Below, one piece after another: positions 1 through 5,572 of a stretch of DNA of 5,794 nucleotides (position 1 is its first letter; each line of letters opens with the position of its first letter). The stretch lies in assembly GCA_011375275.1 (NCBI GenBank), contig DRLW01000240.1, positions 1-5,794 of the forward strand. The letters are read 5' to 3'. Origin of the DNA: Bacteroidota bacterium. GTDB taxonomy: Bacteria > Zhuqueibacterota > Zhuqueibacteria > Zhuqueibacterales > Geothermadaptataceae. Under the pieces are notes generated by a model. The model saw nothing but the letters and a program-made list of their open reading frames with translations, did not search any database and was not told where the DNA came from. Made by a program: the position numbers and the translations under genes.

Positions 1-104
1 CGTCATTCCGGTTTCCCCGCAGGGGAAGACCGGAATCTCCCGGACTCAGGCACGTGCCGGAAAAGATGAGATTCCGGCACTGCGCTTCGCTTGGCCGGAA
101 TGAC
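1..104. repeat. Hairpin-rich dispersed-type palindromic repeat
   Basis: The ends are inverted repeats: GTCATTCCGG at 2-11 pairs with CCGGAATGAC at 95-104. Inside are further hairpins. ATTCCGGT/ACCGGAAT (5-12 with 29-36) is extended by TTCCCC/GGGGAA (13-18 with 22-27), giving a 14-bp stem with one bulged base at 28 and a short loop. GTGCCGGAA (54-62) pairs with TTCCGGCAC (72-80). As an alternative, ATTCCGGC (71-78) can pair with GCCGGAAT (94-101). Elements with GTCATTCCGG termini are common as intergenic repeats in several bacterial groups; this assignment is from general familiarity, and copy number in this genome cannot be seen. The element may begin before the window. It lies just past the stop of the minus-strand regulator and may help shield that transcript's 3' end, but no U-run marks it as a classic terminator. 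Confidence 0.7.
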
Positions 105-160
105 AGATGCCGGTATCTGAGCGGAGCCCGGTTTGCTGAGTTAACTGGATACCCGGAACC

Positions 161-1261
161 TTATTTATTTAAAATATTGTACTTCTTCAACTTATAGCGC
201 AATGACGCTTCGGAAATTTTCAAAAACTGCGCCGCCCGCGTCTGGTTTCCTTCGAATCGACCGAGGGCTTTGCGCAACAGATAGTCCTCAACCATTGCAA
301 TGGCTTCGGGAAGGGATTTGCCCTGCAGGGGCCGCAGCGGCTCGGTTTCCTGCAGAAACGGTAAAATTTCAGGAACCACTTTGCCCTGTTCCGAAGTTGC
401 GACCAGCGTGGTGATGCTGTTCTCAAGCTCAGCGACATTGCCGCGCCATTCATAGGCCATAAGCGCATCGTACACTTCATCGCTGATGCCCTGAAAATCG
501 ATATCTGTTTCAAGCCGGGTACCAGCCTGGCGGATGAAATGCTCGACCAGATGCGGGATATCCTGCTTACGATACCGCAATGGCGGTACATTCAGCATAA
601 TCTTGCTGGCAGCATAGAAGAAGTCCGAGCGCAACTTTTTGCTGCTTATAGCTTCGTCAGGCTCCGTCTCGCAGCTCAGAATCAGATGGGGACGCCGGGA
701 CATGCCAGGCGCCCTTTTGCTGTAACCATTTTCTCCGCCGAGATAGGCCAGCAATTCAATCTGAATTTCGGGGGCCAGCTCCTCGATTCTGGAGATATAC
801 AGAACGCCGTCTGCAGATTTTTCCAGCAGGTCGATGAGGACGCTCTCGCTGCTGCCGTTGCTGAATCCGTTATGCTGCAGGCAGAGATGCCCACTGTGTA
901 CTTCGATAAAGGGTGCTTCCCGGCGGGCACTGAGTTGATGGATCGTCCGGGCCAGCAGGCGCTTGCCCGTACCCGGCTCTCCGGTGATCAAGACTGTCTC
1001 GTCGACTTTGGCGAGTTTCCGGGCTGCTCTGCGCAGCCGCACGATCGACGGGCTGACTCCGATTATCCGGCCAACGATTTTGCGCACCGAATAGTCGGCT
1101 GCATAGACTTCTCCCATAGTTGAGTCATCCGAGTTGCTGGAGGCCTTACAGTAATTCCCTCTATTGTAATCCCTCAGAAAAAATTCAGGAATCTTCCCTG
1201 GATTCCTCGCCACTCTTGTCAACTCATCTGAAAATTCACAGCTCTGGTTTTTCAGAGTCAT
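161..1261 (-). CDS. Sigma-54 activator-like regulator with degenerate AAA+ domain and Fis-type HTH
   Basis: With the ATG at 1261 the protein has 366 residues. Residues about 66-290 follow the central domain of bacterial enhancer-binding proteins: IIGVSPSIV lead-in, Walker A GEPGTGKR (94-101), PPLRYRKQDIPHLVEHF, and a GNVAELEN segment near 274. Residues about 316-364 are a Fis-family helix-turn-helix (GNQTRAAQFLKIS then LRYKLKKY), so DNA binding is likely. The catalytic parts are eroded. The GAFTGA loop region is missing, Walker B reads LYISRI where LFLDEI is usual, the sensor I Asn is Glu, the second arginine-finger position is Ala (YAAS for YYRL), and the sensor II Arg of GNVRELEN is Ala. 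By analogy with GAFTGA-less members such as TyrR and HupR it probably does not activate sigma-54. There is no receiver or other recognisable sensor domain. Start is uncertain: the frame stays open to a TTG at 1360, an in-frame GTG sits at 1264, and an ATG at 1117 would still include the AAA+ domain. I prefer 1261 because an AGGA lies 12 bases upstream. Confidence 0.85.
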   Translation of the reverse strand: MTLKNQSCEFSDELTRVARNPGKIPEFFLRDYNRGNYCKASSNSDDSTMGEVYAADYSVRKIVGRIIGVSPSIVRLRRAARKLAKVDETVLITGEPGTGKRLLARTIHQLSARREAPFIEVHSGHLCLQHNGFSNGSSESVLIDLLEKSADGVLYISRIEELAPEIQIELLAYLGGENGYSKRAPGMSRRPHLILSCETEPDEAISSKKLRSDFFYAASKIMLNVPPLRYRKQDIPHLVEHFIRQAGTRLETDIDFQGISDEVYDALMAYEWRGNVAELENSITTLVATSEQGKVVPEILPFLQETEPLRPLQGKSLPEAIAMVEDYLLRKALGRFEGNQTRAAQFLKISEASLRYKLKKYNILNK

Positions 1262-1269
1262 CACGCTCG

Positions 1270-1323
1270 TTGATCCTGATCCACGATCACGGTGCTTGCC
1301 GAAAAGATTAATGACAGGATCAA
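1270..1323 (-). promoter_or_regulatory. 9-bp inverted repeat over the regulator's leader or start region
   Basis: TTGATCCTG at 1270-1278 and CAGGATCAA at 1315-1323 are perfect inverted repeats separated by 36 bases. On the minus-strand transcript the downstream arm contains the AGGA that would serve as ribosome binding site for the ATG at 1261, so a hairpin would hide it. As DNA the dyad could instead be an operator, for example for autoregulation by the Fis-type HTH. A weak sigma-70-like pair lies upstream on the minus strand (TTGCAT, 17 bases, TAATAA, roughly 1362 to 1334), in an AT-rich stretch. The repeat is seen directly; its function is inferred, and if translation begins at 1360 it falls inside coding sequence. 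Confidence 0.35.
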
Positions 1324-1360
1324 TCTTTATTTTATTACACCTGATCACCACCATATGCAA

Positions 1361-1520
1361 AAAACGAAATGTGTTTTTTTGCCTTCATGGTTCAATATCT
1401 GGGGTATCTTCCGGAAAAATGCTCGATATCCAAGCTTCAGGGCACGGCGAACGTATCGTCAGCCCGTGCTGGTATCTCCTTTTTTGGCTCGCGCTGATTT
1501 TTTTTGGGGGGCGTTATGGC
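1361..1520. other. Intergenic stretch without a recognisable gene
   Basis: This stretch lies between the regulator and the 158-bp repeat array. It contains homopolymer tracts (T7 near 1374-1380, T8 at 1498-1505 followed directly by G6 at 1506-1511). A GGGCACGGCGAACG segment near 1441 loosely resembles the repeat's GCACGC...CGAACG core and may be a decayed partial copy. Open frames that cross it run on into the repeats and show no recognisable protein features. Confidence 0.4.
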
Positions 1521-2081
1521 TTTGCGTGTGGGCGGGTCGTTGGGGCACGCTGAAGCGTGCACTACGAACGTTTTATCATCGCCTATATTTTCCCCAAAAA
1601 CTGCTGCTGCCGCTGTAAATCGTTTTTTTCTCGTGCTGGGGCGCCGGGGACGTGAGTTTCTGTTTTTGGTTTTTTCGCTTTGCGTGAGGGCTGGTCGTTG
1701 GGGCACGCTGAAGCGTGCACTACGAACGTTTTATCATCGCCTATATTTTCCCAAAAAACTGCTGCTGCCGCTGTAAATCGCTTTTTTCTCTCGCTGGGGC
1801 GCCGGGGACGCAGAGCTTTTGTTTTTGGTTTTTCGCTTTGCGTGAGGGCGGGTCGTTGGGGCACGCTGAAGCGTGCACCACGAACGTTTTATCATCGCCT
1901 ATATTTTCCCAAAAAACTGCCGCTGCCGCTGTAAATCGTTTTTTTCTCTCGCTGAGTCGCCGGGGACGCTGAGTTTCTGTTTTTGGTTTTTCGCTTTGCG
2001 TGTGGGCGGGTCGTTGGGCACGCTGAAGCGTGCACTACGAACGCTTTATCATCGCCTATTTTCCCCAAAAACTGCTACTGC
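1521..2081. repeat. Tandem array of a 158-bp unit, three full copies plus one partial
   Basis: Taking TTTGCGTG as anchor, units start at 1521, 1679, 1837 and 1995, exactly 158 bases apart each time. The fourth is partial and loses similarity near 2081. Every unit carries GGTCGTTGGG(G)CACGCTGAAGCGTGC, then CGAACG, TTTATCATCGCCTAT and an ACTGC(T/C)(G/A)CTGC segment. Full units continue with a T-rich tract, GCCGGGGACG and GTTTTTGG. The motif GCACGC-TGAA-GCGTGC forms a 6-bp tetraloop hairpin in each copy (1545-1560, 1703-1718, 1861-1876, 2018-2033). Copy 4 lacks one G before the hairpin and two bases in TATATTTT. Since 158 is not a multiple of three, each copy falls in a new frame. The many overlapping short frames on both strands read as by-products of the repeat, not as genes. 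No transposase is present. Confidence 0.9.
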
Positions 2082-2158
2082 AATGAGAGGAAAAATCCGT
2101 ATTTTCACTCGATATGATAAAAAACGAAACTTTTCTCCCGGTTCCGCTGTCTAAATAC

Positions 2159-2235
2159 CATCAGGTATATCTCCTCCTTCCCCCCCCAGAACTGCCTGAT
2201 GTAAAAAGCCCGGGTCCCTCTCCCCCGGGCTTTTT
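2159..2235 (+). ncRNA. Possible small RNA: hairpin with CU-rich loop followed by terminator
   Basis: CATCAGG (2159-2165) pairs with CCTGATG (2195-2201), enclosing a loop with CTCCTCCTT and then C8 (2180-2187). The terminator hairpin begins two bases later. A C/U-rich loop next to an intrinsic terminator resembles regulatory RNAs that pair with Shine-Dalgarno sequences; that is analogy only. A TATGAT (2113-2118) could be a -10 element, but no good -35 stands 17 bases upstream. Read on the minus strand the same bases give AAGGAGGAG followed by an 18-codon frame (2161 to 2105), so orientation is not settled. The element could also simply be the 3' end of a lost gene. Confidence 0.3.
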
Positions 2236-2240
2236 CTTTT
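2203..2240. terminator. Strong bidirectional intrinsic terminator
   Basis: AAAAAGCCCGGG (2203-2214) and CCCGGGCTTTTT (2224-2235) are perfect 12-base complements around a 9-base loop, followed by CTTTTTG on the plus strand. An A-run on the left arm makes it usable from both sides. No convincing gene ends here on either strand, so it probably serves the RNA candidate just upstream or marks where a gene was lost. It insulates the exporter operon from the repeat array. Confidence 0.85.
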
Positions 2241-2413
2241 TGAATTCACCAGAAACATTCCCACTATCGTGCCGTAGCCTTCCCTGTCAATTTGAATCTG
2301 AGACCTGACTTTCCCAATGCAGAGCGTTGGTTTCTGAACAACCCCGGTGCCACCCGAGAAACTGTCAGCAGCAGGGCCAGGCTGTCGGCGGTAAACGCGA
2401 TTGGAGATAATAC

Positions 2414-2442
2414 TTGAACCCGCTATCACTTTTCTCTGTACT
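2414..2442 (+). promoter_or_regulatory. Candidate sigma-70-type promoter for the exporter operon
   Basis: TTGAAC (2414-2419) and TGTACT (2437-2442) are separated by 17 bases. Each hexamer matches the consensus at four of six positions. A transcript from here would have a leader of roughly 90 bases carrying the 2497-2512 hairpin. The match is moderate and could be chance. Confidence 0.3.
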
Positions 2443-2496
2443 CTGATGATGAGAACCGAGTGTGACGCGTTTATCGACAATTCAGCACTTCGCGCA

Positions 2497-2512
2497 TGGC
2501 CCCGGCGGGCCA
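2497..2512 (+). promoter_or_regulatory. GC-rich hairpin in the exporter leader
   Basis: TGGCCC, the loop CGGC, and GGGCCA form a perfect 6-bp stem, ending 15 bases before the AGGGAG ribosome binding site of the ATPase. It has no U-run, so it is not a terminator. It might stabilise the leader or affect ribosome access. Confidence 0.3.
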
Positions 2513-2539
2513 CGAACAGAACTTCTCAGGGAGTGAAAC

Positions 2540-3517
2540 ATGCCCTCAGCTATCCACGCAGAGAACATCAGCCGCACTTTCAGCCGCGGTAAAATTCGCG
2601 CGCTGCAGGATTTTTCTCTCGATGTCGAGACCGGCATTATTTTCGGCCTGCTCGGCCCGAATGGAGCCGGGAAAACGACTTTTATCAAAATTCTGCTCGG
2701 ACTCACCCGGCCTTCCACAGGATCTGCAACGCTGTTCGGCGTGCCCACCGAACGCTACCACGCCCGAAAACGCATCGGCTATTTACCTGAAAATCACCGT
2801 TTTCCACTCTTTCTCACCGGCTCCCAGTTGCTGGACTACTGCGGCCGCCTGTCCGGCATGCATTCCAAAGCGGAAAGAGAAACGCGCGCCGAGCTGCTGC
2901 TCAAGCGGGTGAATATGTGGCAATGGCGCAATACGCGGATCAAAAAATACAGCAAGGGTATGATGCAGCGCCTCGGACTGGCTCAGGCGCTGATCCATGA
3001 TCCAGACCTGATTTTCCTCGATGAACCGACCGATGGCATCGATCCAATCGGGCGCAAGGAAGTCCGCGACCTGCTGCTGGAACTAAAAAACAGCGGCAAA
3101 ACCATCTTCCTCAACTCACACCTGCTGTCCGAAGTGGAAACAATCTGCGACCAGGTGGCCATACTCAACAAGGGCAAACTCGTCAGCCAGGGCTCGGTGC
3201 ACGAACTGACGACATCCGACCGGCGCTTCCAGCTCTATATCGAGGGTACGCCGCAGCAGATCGAGCCGGTTCTCAAAGAACACACCCAGTCCGTCATTGC
3301 CCACAACGATCATTACGAAATCACCGTGCGCGATAACAAAGCCCTGAACGCAGCTATCGACAGCCTGCGCCAGCAGGGCCTTCTGATCGAAGCCATAATC
3401 CCCCACAAACAATCCCTTGAAGACAGTTTCTTTCAGGCCGTCCGCGGACACAGCGAAACCGATTTGAACACCCTTTTCGAGACCAAAGCAAAGACGGGGG
3501 CGAACGATGCTGACTAA
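2540..3517 (+). CDS. ABC-2 type exporter, ATP-binding subunit
   Basis: This 325-residue cytoplasmic ATPase should power the membrane protein encoded next to it. All core motifs are present in order: Walker A GPNGAGKTT (39-47), a Q-loop-position segment IGYLPE (79-84), the ABC signature as YSKGMMQRLGLAQAL (137-151), Walker B with catalytic Glu LIFLDEPT (157-164), D-loop GIDP (166-169) and H-loop His194. The signature is YSKGM, not LSGGQ, and the Q-loop Gln is replaced by Glu84; both are usual for ATPases of ABC-2 permease systems. Residues from about 220 onward are a C-terminal extension of the sort common in this subfamily. The start is supported by AGGGAG six bases before the ATG. The stop overlaps the next gene by 11 bases, which implies one operon and coupled translation. 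The substrate cannot be told; members handle drugs, peptides, copper maturation or gliding components. Confidence 0.95.
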   Translation: MPSAIHAENISRTFSRGKIRALQDFSLDVETGIIFGLLGPNGAGKTTFIKILLGLTRPSTGSATLFGVPTERYHARKRIGYLPENHRFPLFLTGSQLLDYCGRLSGMHSKAERETRAELLLKRVNMWQWRNTRIKKYSKGMMQRLGLAQALIHDPDLIFLDEPTDGIDPIGRKEVRDLLLELKNSGKTIFLNSHLLSEVETICDQVAILNKGKLVSQGSVHELTTSDRRFQLYIEGTPQQIEPVLKEHTQSVIAHNDHYEITVRDNKALNAAIDSLRQQGLLIEAIIPHKQSLEDSFFQAVRGHSETDLNTLFETKAKTGANDAD

Positions 3518-4337
3518 AACTTTTGCCGTAGCCTATTACACGTTCCGCGAATCCTTTGCCCGAAAAACCTTCATCGCCTTTTTCATCATCTCGACGATCA
3601 TCCTGTCCATCCTGCTTCTCGCTGTCAATATCGATGTCGTCGATGGGGCCCTTGCTTCGTTCCGATTTTTCAATCAGGATGTCAAAAACGTCGATCAACA
3701 ACTGCGGCTCATCATCATCGGCATCCAATCCACCCTGTCTGCATTTCTGTTTACGGGGGGAATATTTTTCTCGATTTTTGCCACTGCTTCTCTGGTGCCG
3801 AACATGCTGGAAAAGGGAAACATCGACTGGCTGCTGGCACGGCCCATTTCGCGCAGCATGCTGCTGTTCGGGCGCAGCGCCGGCGCTCTGGCAGTGGTTG
3901 CTTTCAACGTCTTTTATCTCGTCGGCGGTGCCTGGCTGATTCTCTCGCTGAAGTCGGGCTTCTGGCACTGGCCTTTTCTGCTCTCCGGCCTGATCATCGT
4001 GCTGACGTTCGCCGTTCTGTACGCTTTCATGGTTTTCCTCGGTGTCGCGGTGCAGAACTCAGCCGTCACGATTATGGGCGCGTACCTCATCCTGTTTTTC
4101 AGCCCCATGCTGGCACAGCGCGACAGAATCTATGCCCTGCTGACTGACAAAGTGTGGCAGTATCTGCTCGATGTTCTCTACACCATGACACCGCGTACCT
4201 TCGAAGTCGGCGATATCACCCGGCTCGTGGTTATGAACCAGCCGATCACGTCGTGGAATGCTCTCTGGCATTCACTGGCTCTGGGAGTGGTCTATTTCAT
4301 TTTAGCAATTTTGATTTTCAACAAAAGAAACTACTGA
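3507..4337 (+). CDS. ABC-2 type exporter, permease subunit
   Basis: This 276-residue integral membrane protein has about six hydrophobic spans: roughly 21-42, 68-95, 124-147, 155-180, 186-203 and 250-270. A basic N-terminus (FRESFARK) precedes span 1. The cytoplasmic segment EKGNIDWLLARPISRS (102-117) after span 2 matches the conserved E..G....LL..P.SR pattern of ABC-2 permeases, a likely contact with the ATPase. Six spans are normal for a half-transporter that dimerises. A GGGGG run lies about six bases before the ATG inside the 3' end of the ATPase gene. The start overlaps that gene by 11 bases, so translation is probably coupled. A short loop between spans 1 and 2 (43-67) faces the periplasm. 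The substrate is unknown. Confidence 0.92.
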   Translation: MLTKTFAVAYYTFRESFARKTFIAFFIISTIILSILLLAVNIDVVDGALASFRFFNQDVKNVDQQLRLIIIGIQSTLSAFLFTGGIFFSIFATASLVPNMLEKGNIDWLLARPISRSMLLFGRSAGALAVVAFNVFYLVGGAWLILSLKSGFWHWPFLLSGLIIVLTFAVLYAFMVFLGVAVQNSAVTIMGAYLILFFSPMLAQRDRIYALLTDKVWQYLLDVLYTMTPRTFEVGDITRLVVMNQPITSWNALWHSLALGVVYFILAILIFNKRNY

Positions 4338-4380
4338 GCTGGAAGAAGACACCAGCTTTTACCAGTCTGTGCCAGAGCGC

Positions 4381-4412
4381 AGCCCGGTTTGGTCAAAGCC
4401 GGGGCTTTGGTC
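4381..4412 (+). terminator. Weak possible terminator after the exporter operon
   Basis: AGCCCGG (4381-4387) can pair with CCGGGGCT (4399-4406) with one extra base on the right arm. It is followed by a mixed TTGGTCTTCT tract and not a clean U-run. An alternative pairing CAAAGC/GCTTTG uses the same right side. Termination here would be partial, so the lipoprotein gene downstream could still receive some transcription from the exporter promoter. Confidence 0.35.
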
Positions 4413-4487
4413 TTCTGCCACTTCAGAATAAATCAGCGAAAAAAATCTCAGATTTATGAATTGTCAAGCTAAAACAGGGAGGTCATC

Positions 4488-5462
4488 ATGAAGCGTTTTC
4501 TGATCGTCTGTACAGTGCTGGCAACAGCTCTGCTACAGTATTCCTGCGACAGCGGCGGCACCCCTTTTTCGGGGCGTGCATCGTACCAGGAGCTGGAGCT
4601 GTTGCCGCCCGCCAGCAAAGTCATCATGTTTGCTGATGTGCGTGCGATAAACAATTCGGTTTTCGTAAAAGAGAATGAGGACTTGTTGCAGGAAAAATGG
4701 CATTCAGAGAAAGACCGGAAGTCTGTGGATGAGTTCTTCGAAAAAACGGGAATCGATCTCAAAAAAGATATCGTCGCTGTTTATTTTGCCCTTGCATCCG
4801 GTGAGGGCCGGAACGCTGATGACAGAATAGCGGTTGTCGTGAATGGAAATTTCGATCTCGCAAAAGTTGCCGGCCAACTGGATGAAACCCTGCAGGAAAA
4901 GCCGGGCGAGTGGGACAAGAAGAGCATCAACATGAAAATCATGTTTAAAAACGAGCATGACGACAACGGCTCCATCCTGCTCCTCGACGATCAAAACATC
5001 CTCATCGGCAACTCGGGCTGGCTGGAAAAGATAGCCGCAGGCACGCGCAACAAGGAAGATAATTTTCGTGATATGTTGCAGGATGTCCGCAGCGGCAAAC
5101 ATTTCTGGGTTGTGGTCAACAAAGGTATGAATGAGCTCTTGCCCGGCAAGTCAAACAATCCTTTTACCGAGCGCTTTGCCCCTCTGCTCATGGCGCGGCG
5201 GTTCGCCCTTTCCGCTGAATTCAGCGACAAGCTGAATTTTGAGGGTTTCCTGCAGTTCGATGAAGAACAGAACAGCCGCCTGTTCGCAGACCTCGCCCGC
5301 GGTGGCCTTGCGGCGGCACGCCTGGCCATGGTTGACAACCCGGCCGCCGTCGATGCGCTGAATGAAATAACCATCGAAACCAAAGATAAGCGGACATACA
5401 TCCGCGGAGAAATCACGGCCAGGACGGTTGCGGCCGTTGAGGAGCAGAGCAATAAGTACTGA
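4488..5462 (+). CDS. Probable lipoprotein of unknown function
   Basis: This 324-residue protein begins with a short basic stretch and a hydrophobic core (MKRFLIVCTVLATALLQ) ending in QYSC, so Cys20 is a plausible lipidation site. Gln at -3 is unusual for a lipobox, but Cys20 is the only cysteine outside the leader. Asp21 at +2 would, by the enterobacterial rule, favour retention in the inner membrane. The mature part alternates beta-like segments (KVIMFADV 44-51, DIVAVYFAL, RIAVVVNGNFD, SILLLDDQNILIGN) with charged helices and is rich in Asp, Glu and Lys. The layout LPPASKVIMFADVRAINNS ... FFEKTGIDLKKDI recalls proteins in the loose DUF3352 style, but I cannot assign it to a family. AGGGAGG lies five bases before the ATG, a strong ribosome binding site. 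It follows the permease by 150 bases in the same direction and ends before a strong terminator, so it may be a separate unit. A link with the exporter is possible but unproven. Confidence 0.88.
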   Translation: MKRFLIVCTVLATALLQYSCDSGGTPFSGRASYQELELLPPASKVIMFADVRAINNSVFVKENEDLLQEKWHSEKDRKSVDEFFEKTGIDLKKDIVAVYFALASGEGRNADDRIAVVVNGNFDLAKVAGQLDETLQEKPGEWDKKSINMKIMFKNEHDDNGSILLLDDQNILIGNSGWLEKIAAGTRNKEDNFRDMLQDVRSGKHFWVVVNKGMNELLPGKSNNPFTERFAPLLMARRFALSAEFSDKLNFEGFLQFDEEQNSRLFADLARGGLAAARLAMVDNPAAVDALNEITIETKDKRTYIRGEITARTVAAVEEQSNKY

Positions 5463-5492
5463 TGTACTGCCGGGAAACAAGTACCGGAACAG

Positions 5493-5530
5493 AAAAAGCC
5501 CTCGTCGTCACAAAACGCGAGGGCTTTTTT
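5493..5530. terminator. Strong bidirectional terminator between converging genes
   Basis: AAAAAGCCCTCG (5493-5504) and CGAGGGCTTTTT (5518-5529) are perfect 12-base complements with a 13-base loop; a sixth T follows at 5530. It lies 30 bases after the lipoprotein stop and about 43 bases past the ispH stop on the other strand, so it can end both transcripts. Confidence 0.9.
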
Positions 5531-5572
5531 GCAGAGGTGCAATCACCTGGTGTGCTCGAAACTCGTGCCCGG

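Larger units (their letters stand above)
2241..2539. other. Leader region of the exporter operon, no gene seen
   Basis: About 300 bases separate the terminator from the ATPase start. A minus-strand open frame covers part of it, but its translation has no recognisable domain and runs straight through the terminator hairpin, so I treat it as non-coding. It holds a weak promoter candidate (2414-2442), a GC-rich hairpin (2497-2512) and the AGGGAG ribosome binding site (2528-2533). Confidence 0.5.

Noticed and set aside
539..1123. Plus-strand 194-codon open frame opposite the regulator
   Set aside because: The minus-strand frame encodes a clear AAA+/Fis protein; this one is its antisense shadow.
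1437..1972. Several overlapping open frames of 84-93 codons on both strands across the repeat array, with similar translations in different frames
   Set aside because: They arise from the 158-bp repeat, whose length is not a multiple of three; no ribosome binding site or protein family supports them.
1353..2129. ATATG plus AAAAAACGAAA words at 1353-1369 and 2112-2129, flanking the repeat array as possible direct repeats
   Set aside because: A-rich and of imperfect spacing; the points do not coincide with the array ends, so chance is likelier than target-site duplication.
2105..2161. 18-codon minus-strand frame preceded by a perfect AAGGAGGAG ribosome binding site
   Set aside because: Very short, no recognisable peptide, and the strong terminator just upstream leaves little room for a promoter; kept only as an alternative reading of the RNA candidate.
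2334..2353. Minus-strand TGGCAC-N5-TTGTT, similar to a sigma-54 promoter
   Set aside because: The -12 GC dinucleotide is GT, and no gene lies downstream on that strand within a useful distance.
2151..2513. Minus-strand open frame of 120 codons before the exporter operon
   Set aside because: It passes through the perfect terminator hairpin at 2203-2235 and its translation shows no recognisable domain.
2540..3517. Q-loop Gln replaced by Glu and a non-LSGGQ signature in the ABC ATPase, as a possible sign of an inactive enzyme
   Set aside because: YLPE and YSKGM-type motifs are common in active ATPases of ABC-2 systems; Walker A, Walker B Glu and the H-loop are intact.
3354..3968. Minus-strand 204-codon frame opposite the ATPase/permease junction
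   Set aside because: Low-complexity charged translation opposite two well-supported genes; antisense shadow.
4444..4456. AAATCT-C-AGATTT palindrome upstream of the lipoprotein gene
   Set aside because: Short, AT-rich and with a one-base centre; not enough to call an operator.
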